DNA from: an uncultured Clostridia bacterium
GTDB taxonomy: Bacteria > Bacillota > Clostridia > Lachnospirales > CAG-274
Length of the DNA stretch: 57,547 nt
NCBI GenBank assembly: GCA_947630725.1
Contig: CANRIS010000016.1
Span: 1 to 57,547 of the forward strand
Reading direction: 5' to 3'
The notes beneath the pieces were generated by a model. That model made no database searches. It was not told the DNA's origin and saw only the letters and a list, made by a program, of their open reading frames with translations. A program made the translations under genes and the position numbers. Positions 25,475 through 34,827 of this stretch are shown here, piece by piece (the stretch's first letter is position 1; each line of letters opens with the position of its first letter).

Positions 25475-26985
25475 CCCTTTATCCTCCGCTCAAATCTGTT
25501 GAGAATATACTTAAAGCAGCGGCTCCTGCCGTATACGGCCAAAACCATAATACAAAAAACAACCGTGGAGGCAAGCCCCGAAACAACAAGCCCCACTATG
25601 CCGCCTATGGGTATGGCTCTGTTTATAAAATAGCTTATAAAGCACCCTGCCGCCGCCGTAACAACATATCCGATATAATTATATGTATATCTCTTTGTGG
25701 ACATTCTGAAGAGGTATCTGTGTACGGCGAGGGTCTCCCACCATATGCACACGCCCACCATTGAAACCGTGGTACCGAAAAGTACCCCGTATATCCCCAT
25801 TTTAAATACCATAAGAAATATAAAGGACACTACCAGATTTACTATGACCTCGGCTACGGCCTTCATACGCAGTCTGTTGAACAGACCCGCAGCCTCTATA
25901 ACCACAACATTGGGCTGTCTCATACCCGTGAGGAAAAAGTTCATAACCACCACAAATGTAACCATAGGCGACAAAAGCCAGTCATCGCCTGCCCACAGCA
26001 GTATAAAGCGTTCGAGACAGGCCGAAAGTCCCGCCGAAATAAAGAAATAAAACGCAAAGGCAACGAATGTAAACTCCTCAAACACTCTGTACTTATGCTC
26101 CCTGTCGGGCTGCACCATAAGGTTTCCTATGCTGCCTATGACCGAATAAAGCACATTGTAGACTACTCTCGATATGATGCTTATTACCATAGAATAGTTG
26201 CTGTATATTCCCATAAGGGACAGCTTTGCGTAGGAAATCATAAGATTGTCCGTACCCATAACGAGCTTTGCGCCTATCTTCTGATACATAAGCGAAACTA
26301 CGCTTCTTTTGAGCCCGTCACTGTCGGTCTTGCTGAGTTTTTCACTTCTGTAATTTTTGATAAAGGGATATTTTTTGTCGCATATATACGAAATGACTAT
26401 ATTTGTGCCGAGGGTGCATACCATATTTATAAGCAGATAACCTATATAGCTTTTATATACCACAATGGCTATGCCCTGAAGTATATACTTTACGACCGCA
26501 AAAAGATCCTCCGTGACGCTGTTTATATAATTCTGCTGATATGCGCTTATAAGCGTGCGCTTGTATGCAAAAAAATAGCTCAGCACGGTGTTGGCAAGAA
26601 AAATAATGTATATGAGATTGAGACTGCCGACATTTACGGCCTCTCTTGTGAAAAACCTCATAAAGGGTATCAGCATAGGGCCGACTACAGCCGTAAGAAT
26701 ACCTATTAAATGATAGGTCTTTCGATAGAACGCCATAAGCGAGCCTATGCGCTTTTCGTCATTCTGGTCTATGGGCTTGTAGAGAGCAAAAGCCACCGAT
26801 GTGCCTATGCCGAGTTCGGTCATAGACAATATCATAAGCATACTTTCCATAACGGAGTTTACGCCCAGATATTCCTTTCCCAGCAGATGGACAAAAAACC
26901 ATCTCAGGACAATTCCCATAAGTATTGTTATTATCTGACCCAAAAAAGCAAGACTGCCGTTTCTGAGTGAATTTTTGAATCGCAT
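25471..26985 (-). CDS. Polysaccharide flippase (Wzx-like, MOP superfamily)
   Basis: A 504-residue protein with about 12-14 membrane segments along its whole length, opening with FKNSLRNGSLAFLGQIITIL and FVHLLGKEYLGVNSVM, a typical start for Gram-positive polysaccharide exporters of the MOP superfamily. It should move lipid-linked glycan units across the membrane. The frame opens with GTG 27000, but ATG 26985 lies nine bases after GTGAGG and starts at the family's usual place. It ends overlapping licD. No Wzy-type polymerase is seen next to it. Confidence 0.88.
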   Translation of the reverse strand: MRFKNSLRNGSLAFLGQIITILMGIVLRWFFVHLLGKEYLGVNSVMESMLMILSMTELGIGTSVAFALYKPIDQNDEKRIGSLMAFYRKTYHLIGILTAVVGPMLIPFMRFFTREAVNVGSLNLIYIIFLANTVLSYFFAYKRTLISAYQQNYINSVTEDLFAVVKYILQGIAIVVYKSYIGYLLINMVCTLGTNIVISYICDKKYPFIKNYRSEKLSKTDSDGLKRSVVSLMYQKIGAKLVMGTDNLMISYAKLSLMGIYSNYSMVISIISRVVYNVLYSVIGSIGNLMVQPDREHKYRVFEEFTFVAFAFYFFISAGLSACLERFILLWAGDDWLLSPMVTFVVVMNFFLTGMRQPNVVVIEAAGLFNRLRMKAVAEVIVNLVVSFIFLMVFKMGIYGVLFGTTVSMVGVCIWWETLAVHRYLFRMSTKRYTYNYIGYVVTAAAGCFISYFINRAIPIGGIVGLVVSGLASTVVFCIMVLAVYGRSRCFKYILNRFERRIKG

Positions 26986-27039
26986 ATGCCATATCCTCAC
27001 TTGCAGGATTTTTTATAAAAGCAGAGGACATGGCCTTTT

Positions 27040-27984
27040 TTAAGCCTTTCCTCTCCACCTGATCGCAAATATCCGTCTTACCAACGCAGTCGGCAAAAAA
27101 AGCAGCGCAATATTTATAACAATATCTTTTTTATCCACAGAGCGTCTGTTTGTGTCACGAAACGCCTGACACGCCTTTTTTCTTTCGCCGTTTATTATAT
27201 AATGACGGCACCGCCGCATAGTAAACCAATCCATAAGCTTTTTAAGATTATCACGCTTTTTTTGGGGTATCGTATCATCCGCATAAAGCTCGCTGACCGT
27301 GTCGAAAAACTTCCAGTCGGGGTCGAACGAAATATCCTTTGTCGCCGTGCTGTTTGCCTTTTTGTATGTAGCCGTAGCCTCCTTGGTAAGCACAACGGGA
27401 TAATATGCCGCTATCCTGAGAGACGATTCAAGATCCTCCCCTATGGTACAGCCCAAAGGGAAGCCGCCCGTCTTATAAAACGCCTCACGGCTCACGCAGG
27501 TTGACGACGTAGTAAACATATTGACCGACTTATCCTCGCAGTATTCCTCAAAAAAGTCCTCGGCAAAAACCACCGGAGGTCTCGTTCTGAAATAATTGCA
27601 CTCTTCTACAACGCCGCCGTTGACAAGCTCGGTTCTTGCGAATGTGGCATAAAGCCCCGCCGAAGGATATTTGTCAATAAGCGACTGTATAACCGAAAGG
27701 TGATTTTTGTGCCATATATCGTCTGCGTCTATAAAAGCAAAGTACTCGCCCTTTGCCTTTGCCGCAGCATTGTTTCTCGCTGCGCTGACTCCCATATTTT
27801 TTTGCGTAAGTATATGTATTCTTTTGTCGGCAGAGTATTTTTTAAGCACCTCAGCCGTATTGTCGGTTGAGCCGTCATTCATGACCAAAAGCTCCCAGTC
27901 CGGGCAGTCCTGAGCCAGAACGCTGTCTATTGCCGAGCTTATGAATTTTCCGCCGTTGTACACAGGCAATATTACAGAAAACAT
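27040..27984 (-). CDS. GT2 glycosyltransferase
   Basis: A 314-residue GT-A enzyme adding one sugar to the lipid-linked glycan. It starts FSVILPVYNGGKFISSAIDS, carries NDGSTDNTAEVLKKY, then GVSAARN and the metal-binding FIDADDIW (DXD). A second His/Asp-rich region, TIGEDLESSLRIAAY, holds the ED motif typical of GT2 catalytic bases. The second ATG (27984) is six bases after GGAGG, whereas the first directly abuts it, so I prefer the second. It lies in the operon between the GT4 and flippase genes. Confidence 0.9.
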   Translation of the reverse strand: MFSVILPVYNGGKFISSAIDSVLAQDCPDWELLVMNDGSTDNTAEVLKKYSADKRIHILTQKNMGVSAARNNAAAKAKGEYFAFIDADDIWHKNHLSVIQSLIDKYPSAGLYATFARTELVNGGVVEECNYFRTRPPVVFAEDFFEEYCEDKSVNMFTTSSTCVSREAFYKTGGFPLGCTIGEDLESSLRIAAYYPVVLTKEATATYKKANSTATKDISFDPDWKFFDTVSELYADDTIPQKKRDNLKKLMDWFTMRRCRHYIINGERKKACQAFRDTNRRSVDKKDIVINIALLFLPTALVRRIFAIRWRGKA

Positions 27985-28015
27985 AGACATCCTCCGTTAT
28001 ATAAACCGAACATAA

Positions 28016-28053
28016 AAGTATGCGCCAATGCCTTAAGAGGCAGGTGCATACTT
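28016..28053 (-). terminator. Internal hairpin between two glycosyltransferase genes
   Basis: On the minus strand AAGTATGC and GCATACTT enclose inner pairs CC/GG and GCCT/AGGC, giving a strong stem followed by TTATG. It lies mid-operon, directly after the GT4 stop and before the GT2 gene. It may be a partial terminator that lowers expression of the five downstream genes, or an RNA-processing site. Confidence 0.5.
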
Positions 28054-28058
28054 GTCGG

Positions 28059-29270
28059 TCACAACAATTTTTCTATAAGCTTGTCGAATACAGCTATTTC
28101 CTTTTCGTTGCCGTAATCTGTTTTTAACACATTTGCCCTCAGCTTGTCAAGTATTTCGGGATTTTTAAGAAAACTTTTTAGTCCCTCATACAATGCATCC
28201 TCGTTGTTTTCAAACACAAGCCCGTCAACGCCGTCACGGATCTGTTCCCTTGCCGATGTATACGCCGTCACAACAGGTACAAGACCCATTATGAAGCCCT
28301 CTGTAACCGCCATGGGCTTTCCCTCATAGTGAGACGGCATAAAGCATATGTCGCACTGCTTTACATAGGGCATAGGGTTCAGCTTTTGTCCTATGGGGTA
28401 TATATATTCTCCCAGCTCGTCGTCCTTTATCATATTTTCAAGCTTTTCCATATCTCTGCCGCTGCCTATTATGAGCCATTTCACTCTGTCAAGCAGCCCG
28501 TCCCTTTTAAGCCTCGAAAATACCCTCACGGCTCTGTCCTGAGCCTTCTGTTCAAATCGCACTCTTGCAACGGTAACAAATTTTATATATTTATCGGCGT
28601 TATCAAAGGGCAGCTCTGCATCGCCCCGTCCCTTGTTTTTCACATAGTCCGAGGTCAGAAGGTTGGGTATAAAGCAGCATTTTCCGCTGTGTTCGGGGTG
28701 GAGCCTTATATGCTTTTCCATACAGTCGGCGCTCACAAACACAAGGGCGTCCATAGCGTCTATGGCTCTTTTGTCAACACGATAGTCCATACCCGTTTTT
28801 TCCATATCCAGATGGTTCCACAGTATTTTTCGCTTTGCCTTAACTCTGTTCAATACATAGTTCATACACCAGCCGTACTCATAGGCTATGGCTGCGTCAT
28901 ATTCTCTGTCAAGGCTCCTCGAATATATATAACCCTGCTTTGACATTATCTGAACGGCCTTTAATTTGTTCCCCCTGCGCTTATAATAAAAATCCTGTAT
29001 TCTTGCGGCAACGTACTTGGGGGACGCCGCCTTTCGCAGCAGATTTTTTATGCTTCGGCTCTCGTGTATCTTGCCCTGCGGCAGAATGTTTACAGTATCC
29101 TTTATTCCGTATCTGTCGTTGGGGTCGTTTTCATAGAACATAACGTCAACGTCATACTTGTCATCATCGAGAGCATTCAGAAAGTTTATAAGCGATGTCA
29201 TCGCTCCGCCGACATGGGCATGGATAAAGCATACCAGAAGTCTTATTTTTTTATACTCGTTTGTCCGCAT
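28059..29270 (-). CDS. GT4 glycosyltransferase
   Basis: A 403-residue GT-B enzyme of family 4. The N-terminal half opens IRLLVCFIHAHVGGAMTSLI, the nucleotide-free domain with the usual Gly-Gly loop. The C-terminal half has VTVARVRFEQKAQDRAV (the arginine/lysine sugar-phosphate site), MPSHYEGKPMAVTEG (the E-x7-E type motif) and the final helix. The open frame begins at 29354, but ATG 29270 follows AAAGGGGTGAT and gives the normal family start. It is the third sugar-adding enzyme of the operon. Confidence 0.9.
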   Translation of the reverse strand: MRTNEYKKIRLLVCFIHAHVGGAMTSLINFLNALDDDKYDVDVMFYENDPNDRYGIKDTVNILPQGKIHESRSIKNLLRKAASPKYVAARIQDFYYKRRGNKLKAVQIMSKQGYIYSRSLDREYDAAIAYEYGWCMNYVLNRVKAKRKILWNHLDMEKTGMDYRVDKRAIDAMDALVFVSADCMEKHIRLHPEHSGKCCFIPNLLTSDYVKNKGRGDAELPFDNADKYIKFVTVARVRFEQKAQDRAVRVFSRLKRDGLLDRVKWLIIGSGRDMEKLENMIKDDELGEYIYPIGQKLNPMPYVKQCDICFMPSHYEGKPMAVTEGFIMGLVPVVTAYTSAREQIRDGVDGLVFENNEDALYEGLKSFLKNPEILDKLRANVLKTDYGNEKEIAVFDKLIEKLL

Positions 29271-29302
29271 AATATCACCCCTTTCCCCTGCCGTTCTATA
29301 CG

Positions 29303-30295
29303 TTATTTTCTGAGCGTAAATACCTTTCCCGCCAATACTGCGCTCATGGGACATATGTTGAACGCCATATACATAAGCCTGCGTTTTTGCGGCATATTTC
29401 GGCGGCCTATCATTTTTTTATAGCTTTCACGATAGAGCCTCATATACTCGCCGTTCATACAGTCCTCGTCACGCCTGCTCTTTTCAAGATACATCTGCTC
29501 ACAATAGCGCAGAATTATATCGCTGCAAATTTTTTCGTGGGTTCTTTGAACCTGTTCATATCTGCCGAGATCCCCGAAAAATTTTTCTCTTTCCCTATAT
29601 GCCTTAAGATAATCGTATCTGTGGGGATTGTTTTTCATTTTTTTCGCAACATCGCTCATTATGCTGTCGGGCCGCTGAAAATAATAAAACAGCTTTTCAT
29701 CTGTAAACGCTATTCTGTGGGCTGCCCACACAGCCTTATATGTTACAAATTCGTCCTCATTAAGCATACCGACAGGAAATCTGAGCCTTCTGAACAGCCC
29801 GAATCTGAATATCTTGCCAAACATCTGCGACTTAAGGTCATAGCCCAAAAGCGCATCGCCGGGATCGGCGCAAAACACAGAGCCTTTTTTTGGCTCAGAG
29901 TCAAACCTGTCTCCGCTGCCCTTTATATATCCGCATTGAATAATGTCGCAGCCGTTCTGCTCCATAAGCTCAATAAGCCTCTCGGCATAGCTTTTATATA
30001 CAAAATCGTCCGAATCCACAAAGGATATATAGTCATCGTCATCGGCTTTTTGGGCGACATACATAAGCCCTGCGTTCCTTGCGTCCGAAAGGCCGCCGTT
30101 TTTCTTGTGTATGACGGTTATGCGGCTGTATTCCGCCCCATAGCTGTCGCATATTTCGGGACAGCGGTCGGGAGAGCCGTCATCCACAACAACGATCTCG
30201 GTATTTTCATAGCTCTGACAAAGCACCGAATCTATGCAGCGCCTTAAGTATTTTTCGACCATATAGACAGGGATAACAAAATATATTTTCCTCAT
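29303..30295 (-). CDS. GT2 glycosyltransferase
   Basis: A 330-residue GT-A enzyme. Landmarks are FVIPVYMVEKYLRRCIDSVL, EIVVVDDGSPDRCPEIC, GLSDARNAGL and the metal site FVDSDDFV, followed by LNEDEFVTYKAVW with the catalytic ED pair. The layout is that of capsule glycosyltransferases such as EpsJ or CpsJ. It starts with ATG five bases after the metallophosphoesterase stop. Confidence 0.92.
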   Translation of the reverse strand: MRKIYFVIPVYMVEKYLRRCIDSVLCQSYENTEIVVVDDGSPDRCPEICDSYGAEYSRITVIHKKNGGLSDARNAGLMYVAQKADDDDYISFVDSDDFVYKSYAERLIELMEQNGCDIIQCGYIKGSGDRFDSEPKKGSVFCADPGDALLGYDLKSQMFGKIFRFGLFRRLRFPVGMLNEDEFVTYKAVWAAHRIAFTDEKLFYYFQRPDSIMSDVAKKMKNNPHRYDYLKAYREREKFFGDLGRYEQVQRTHEKICSDIILRYCEQMYLEKSRRDEDCMNGEYMRLYRESYKKMIGRRNMPQKRRLMYMAFNICPMSAVLAGKVFTLRK

Positions 30296-30300
30296 AGAAG

Positions 30301-31173
30301 TTACTCGCTTTCAAGTGTAATGCAAACTACCTCGGGAGGATTGAAGAACCTCTTTTTTGCAGGGTTCTTGTCACAGCCTCCGTTGACTATCATTTCTGCG
30401 CTGTCTCCTTCTTTGAATCGTCCATAATCATATTCGGGGAAAAACTCCGTCAGTCCCTCGCCGCTGATAAGTCCGCCCATAAAGGGGATCCTTATAATGC
30501 CGCCGTGAAGATGACCCGACAATATAAGATCCTCTCCGCAGTCCTTAAGTTCGGGATAGAGGTCGGCGCGGTGGTTCAGAAGAATGGAGTATTTATCGTT
30601 GTCCTCAAGCATTGAGCCGATTGCATTCTGCATTTTTTCGATTCTTTCCTCGGTCACAACATCATGCTTGGGATCCTTTACTCCCATAAGGAGTATTTCG
30701 GCTCCGTCCCTTTCAAGGGTCACCTTGTCGTTTTCAAGGGGAGTTATACCTCCGAGGGGAAGTACATTCAGTATCTCATAATATTGATCGGTCTGCCTCT
30801 CGTGGTTTCCGCTGACATAATATTTCGGTATATCGCTAACAGCCTTGCCGATTTTTACCGTTTCCTGTACGTTATAATCGGGAAGCTGAGTCATATCTCC
30901 CGTAAACACCAGAAGATCGGGCTTCTGCTTGTCTACATGGGCTATTATCTGATCGCCGAAGGGCGCAGCGTGAAGATCGGACACAGCCATTATTTTATAT
31001 CCGTCAAATTCCTTCGGAATGTCCTCATCTCTCACCGTGTAGCTCTTGACCCTTACATGGTCGTTGAGCTTTTCGTTGGCAGCAAGAGCCACAATGCCTA
31101 TAACTACCCAGACAAGCATAGCGACAATGAGATATATAAACGCCTTCAACAATTTTTTTAATACTTTTTTCAT
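30301..31173 (-). CDS. Membrane-anchored metallophosphoesterase
   Basis: A 290-residue protein with one N-terminal membrane helix (FIYLIVAMLVWVVIGIVALA) and an extracellular calcineurin-like phosphoesterase domain. All metal motifs are present: DLH in VSDLHAAPFGDQ, GD in FTGDMTQ, GNHE in VSGNHERQ, a single His in LNHRADLY, and GHLHGG. This is the YkuE-like layout. I chose ATG 31173 behind CAGAGG over 31263 because the membrane helix then starts normally. In a polysaccharide operon it may hydrolyse a phosphodiester or pyrophosphate on the outer face, such as the undecaprenyl carrier; that is inference. Confidence 0.9.
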   Translation of the reverse strand: MKKVLKKLLKAFIYLIVAMLVWVVIGIVALAANEKLNDHVRVKSYTVRDEDIPKEFDGYKIMAVSDLHAAPFGDQIIAHVDKQKPDLLVFTGDMTQLPDYNVQETVKIGKAVSDIPKYYVSGNHERQTDQYYEILNVLPLGGITPLENDKVTLERDGAEILLMGVKDPKHDVVTEERIEKMQNAIGSMLEDNDKYSILLNHRADLYPELKDCGEDLILSGHLHGGIIRIPFMGGLISGEGLTEFFPEYDYGRFKEGDSAEMIVNGGCDKNPAKKRFFNPPEVVCITLESE

Positions 31174-31192
31174 ATATAAACCTCTGCTGTTT

Positions 31193-33358
31193 TTATTTTT
31201 CAAGCTCTTGGGGCTTTCCGTAATAATAGCCCTGCTTATAGTCAAAGCCCGCCTTATCCGCAAGCTTATCCTGTTCGCTGTTTTCGATGCCGCATATGCA
31301 GGCTTTTATGCCGTTTTTGTGGCATTTTTCGTTTATCTCGGACAGACGTTCAACAGCCTCTGCATAGCTCTCGTCATTGTTCAGTATGTCAAGGCTCATC
31401 TTTATATAGCCGGGTTTTACGACATTTATAATTTCTCTGTCCTCGTTTGAGTTTTCAAAGCGGTCTATACAGATGGTTACGCCCATTTCGTCCAGAAGCA
31501 TAATGTCCGCAAGGGAGTCGGCTATGTTGCGCCCCACAAGCTCCAGACATATATTTTCCACAGGTATGCGGTACCTGCGTATGTGCTCTATGATAATGTC
31601 GTTCAGGGCAAAATCGTTTATCTGCGAATAGGGGCAGTTTATATGGACAACAGGCATCTTTTTGTTCTCTGAACGCAGATATGCCAGATCTTCGCAGACC
31701 GTCCTTATTATCCAGTCGTTAAACTGCTTGAAAATGCCGAAATCGGTTATGCAGTCCACGATCTTGCCGGGGGAGACAAAGCCGAGCTGCTCGCTCTTCC
31801 AGCGTATGAACACCTCGCTGTGGGGAGTTTCGTTTTTATCCACAGGCACCATAGGCTGATAAACGAGGAAAAGCTCTCCGAAACCCGTTCTGTACTGCTC
31901 ATAAAGCAGCTTATGTACCTCGTCCATACCCTCGGTATCTATATAGACAATATCGTCCTCTGCGTCCTCATCAGCCGATTTTGACTCAGCGGCAAGCCTC
32001 TTTGTTATATCTGCAATAAATACCCCAATAATAGTCAGCCCGAACGTAAGTATCATAAGGAATACAGCTATAAGCATAACGGGCTTGTCGGTGGTTACTT
32101 CGGGAAGAATGAGATATTGAAGATCATCGGTGACCTTTGAATCATAGAGCTCATCGATCGTGCGGTTTGATACTTCGCTGTACTGTGTCGAAAGCTTTGA
32201 TACCTCGTCAAGTATGCTCTCATTCTTCTTTATAAGACTGTTTTTGGTTCTCCACGGAACATCGTCATTTTTGTATGAATCAATTATACTGTTATAGTAT
32301 GCCACAGTGTGCATTGAGTCGGTAGCCTTGCCTGCATAGTCGGCATAGCTGTATACTATATCGTCATATGTATTTGTGAACTCCTCAAGATCCTTATCCT
32401 CTATTACGTCCTGGTCACGGTTGTTTGACGAGTCGGTGTTGTTTTGTACCTGTCTTGCCTGATTATAAAGACCTGCCTCCTTATAGGAGTCATAGAACGT
32501 GACTATTTCGTTTCTGTAGTTTTCGGCGATCTTGCTGTCAACCTCCTCGGTTTCTTCAAGCTCCTTGACCTTTGCCTGATAGCTTTTTATGACCATTTCG
32601 CTGTCTCTTGCCAGATTGCCTGCCCTTATGTTTCCATAATATTTTGCATACTGTATATCACGCAGATTCTGATACAGAAGAGAAAGCTCCGCAAAGCTGT
32701 AGCCTGTATTTTTGGAGCGGAAATCGGGATAATATTCCGCCAGATCGTCCAGATAAGAAATAATATCCTCTATGTCGTTGCTCATGGTGTCGGCGATCAC
32801 TATATATTCTGCGTCTGTGTCGTTTACAACCTTTGCAAAATCCTCAATAGTCTTTTTGTTGTAATATTTCGCCAGCAGAAACTTGTCATATTCATTTATG
32901 ATGCAGCTAAACATTCTTGCGCCGAACTCATCGCCACGGGAGGCATTGTAGGTGAACTTCATTTCATATTCGGTGGCTGCAACATCATATTTTTCGCCCA
33001 GAAGCGCAGCGGACTCCGATACCTCCTTATCAAGCTCGGTCATAACCTTGCTTATGGAAATATCCTGCCTTATGCCCCTTACCTCCTTGTCACTGGCTTT
33101 AAAGCCCATATCCTTAAGAGCCGCCTGAATGACAACAGGATTCTGAATTTCATATGGGTCGAGCTTGCTCACTCCGTCAGGCGCAAGGCCCTCAAGAGCC
33201 TCCTCGTGATTGTATTTGAAACCGAGGGTGCAGGTATATGTCTGTATCATACTCACAAAGCAGCCGCCCAGAAGCCCTATGGCAAGCGAAAGAGCAAAAA
33301 TGGGCATAAAATACTTTTTTGTTATACGCATCATATCGGTTATGCTTAAAAGTCCCAT
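31193..33358 (-). CDS. Wzz-like chain-length protein fused to a degenerate EAL domain
   Basis: A 721-residue fusion. Residues 1-460 look like a polysaccharide co-polymerase: a membrane helix near 18-38, a large helical extracellular domain, and a second helix (about 428-452, LIAVFLMILTFGLTIIGVFIA). The cytoplasmic C-terminus (about 490-721) is an EAL-type domain: LVYQPMVPV, EVFIRWKS, ICLELVGRN, IKMSLDIL and GYYYGKP are in register. The signature EAL reads EVF, the DDFG-type motif reads DRFEN, and the NxS position reads HINCPY. Several metal ligands are therefore lost and it probably binds rather than cuts cyclic-di-GMP. Its ATG overlaps the stop of the other Wzz-like gene behind GAGGAGG. Confidence 0.82.
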   Translation of the reverse strand: MGLLSITDMMRITKKYFMPIFALSLAIGLLGGCFVSMIQTYTCTLGFKYNHEEALEGLAPDGVSKLDPYEIQNPVVIQAALKDMGFKASDKEVRGIRQDISISKVMTELDKEVSESAALLGEKYDVAATEYEMKFTYNASRGDEFGARMFSCIINEYDKFLLAKYYNKKTIEDFAKVVNDTDAEYIVIADTMSNDIEDIISYLDDLAEYYPDFRSKNTGYSFAELSLLYQNLRDIQYAKYYGNIRAGNLARDSEMVIKSYQAKVKELEETEEVDSKIAENYRNEIVTFYDSYKEAGLYNQARQVQNNTDSSNNRDQDVIEDKDLEEFTNTYDDIVYSYADYAGKATDSMHTVAYYNSIIDSYKNDDVPWRTKNSLIKKNESILDEVSKLSTQYSEVSNRTIDELYDSKVTDDLQYLILPEVTTDKPVMLIAVFLMILTFGLTIIGVFIADITKRLAAESKSADEDAEDDIVYIDTEGMDEVHKLLYEQYRTGFGELFLVYQPMVPVDKNETPHSEVFIRWKSEQLGFVSPGKIVDCITDFGIFKQFNDWIIRTVCEDLAYLRSENKKMPVVHINCPYSQINDFALNDIIIEHIRRYRIPVENICLELVGRNIADSLADIMLLDEMGVTICIDRFENSNEDREIINVVKPGYIKMSLDILNNDESYAEAVERLSEINEKCHKNGIKACICGIENSEQDKLADKAGFDYKQGYYYGKPQELEK

Positions 33359-34827
33359 TATGCTTCCTCCTCGCCGAATTTTATTTCACGCATACGCATA
33401 TGGCTTTGGTTAAGCCTTTTGCTGTCTTTTACAAAGCTTATAAATATGGATACCACAAAGGCCACCGCAGCGGCAAGCGAAAACGCTATGCCCATATTCA
33501 CTATAAGCGACTTGCTTATAAGTCCTTTTTTCGTTATCTTCGCCGTGATATAATCCTCGTTTTCTTCGTTATAATATTCGGTGACGATCTTGTCGGCAGT
33601 CTCGGAAAGCTCCTTATACTGTTCTCTGAATTTCGTCATAAGCGCAGAGCATTTTTCGGTCAGCCTTTTGTTCTCCTCCTGAGTATATTCCACCGAATCG
33701 AATATGGCAAGCTCCCGCCTGTTGATGTTTACCTTTGAGCCGTACTCAGCCACCTTTTTGTCCGCATCGTGCTTCTGCTCCACAACGGTGTCGAACTCTG
33801 TCTTGGGTCTTGCCTGATACAGTCCGTACTGCTTGTTCTGTATTACGTTTATAAGGTTTTCGGTGAAGGTATGATCATATTCGTCCATAGCGTATTTGTT
33901 TATTTCAGATCTGTCCGCATATTTGTCATACTTAAGCTGATTGTTTTCGATGTTTACCTTAAGCTTGTTTCTGGCTAAGTCAATGTCCTTGGATATTCCC
34001 GAGGATTCTATATAGTCGGATATGCCGTCAAGAACATCGTCTATCAGAAATTCATACTTTCCCTTAAGGTCTTCAAGGGTCATTCCCGATTCGGAGCGGA
34101 AGTCGGGATCCTTGTTGTTGAGATAATCCAGATAATTGTTTATACTGTTTATTTTTGTTCTGTATACTCTGAGCTCCTCGTTATAATCATATGTATCGGT
34201 CTCCAGCATATCCGTCATATCACAAAAACCGTTTATGCCGCCCGATTCGTTAGCTATACGCTCATGGTTCACGTCAATAAGCGCTCTCAGAAACTCATCG
34301 CTGTAGTCGCGCCCGAAAAGCTTTGCAAAAATGTTAGGATCCTTATAGGCGTGGGGCTGAACAAATGTTATTTTATATTCGTTCGCCACATAGCTGAAGT
34401 CGTTGCCCTCGCTGCGGGCAGTCATTACCGATGCGTTGGCAGAGCCTTCAATATTGCTGTAGATAAAAAAGCTCCTGCGGAAATCATCTGCGGTAAAATA
34501 TTTATACTTGCCTTTTTCCTGCATTTTTTTGATGGCTGCGTTTACATTATCATCATTTATAAATTCATAATATGTAAATCTGGAGCTGTTGGGATATTTT
34601 GACTGCGCTATCTCAGGGTAGGAAAGCACTACGTCCGCCTTTGACACAGCATATTCAAGATAGGCATAACAGCCAAAATATATCAGCGCCGCCGCCAGTC
34701 CCGCCAGTATCATAAATCCTGCGGTTTTCTTGAACTTGGTGATCCTTCCCTTATAAAATACACGTCTGAGATTTTTGATGCTTCTGAAATTCATCATACC
34801 CCCGGATCTTGTGTCTTTAGGTTTCAA
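33358..34827 (-). CDS. Wzz-like polysaccharide chain-length protein
   Basis: A 489-residue protein with membrane helices near the N-terminus (FMILAGLAAALIYFGCYAYL) and close to the C-terminus (IVNMGIAFSLAAAVAFVVSIF) around a long helical extracellular domain, the form of Wzz/CapA-type co-polymerases that set glycan length. It has no attached kinase domain. It parallels the next gene, which has the same body plus an EAL domain, for example with matching segments SYVANEYKITF here and ATEYEMKFTY there. A TTG at 34827, eight bases after GGGAGG and overlapping the previous gene, is my preferred start. ATG 34797 or 34794 behind GGGGGT is the alternative. Confidence 0.8.
   Translation of the reverse strand: MKPKDTRSGGMMNFRSIKNLRRVFYKGRITKFKKTAGFMILAGLAAALIYFGCYAYLEYAVSKADVVLSYPEIAQSKYPNSSRFTYYEFINDDNVNAAIKKMQEKGKYKYFTADDFRRSFFIYSNIEGSANASVMTARSEGNDFSYVANEYKITFVQPHAYKDPNIFAKLFGRDYSDEFLRALIDVNHERIANESGGINGFCDMTDMLETDTYDYNEELRVYRTKINSINNYLDYLNNKDPDFRSESGMTLEDLKGKYEFLIDDVLDGISDYIESSGISKDIDLARNKLKVNIENNQLKYDKYADRSEINKYAMDEYDHTFTENLINVIQNKQYGLYQARPKTEFDTVVEQKHDADKKVAEYGSKVNINRRELAIFDSVEYTQEENKRLTEKCSALMTKFREQYKELSETADKIVTEYYNEENEDYITAKITKKGLISKSLIVNMGIAFSLAAAVAFVVSIFISFVKDSKRLNQSHMRMREIKFGEEEA

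Noticed and set aside
32444..33349. 301-codon plus-strand frame opposite the Wzz-EAL gene
   Set aside because: Antisense shadow of a well-supported gene. Its Cys- and Ile-rich composition is typical of reverse-frame translation.
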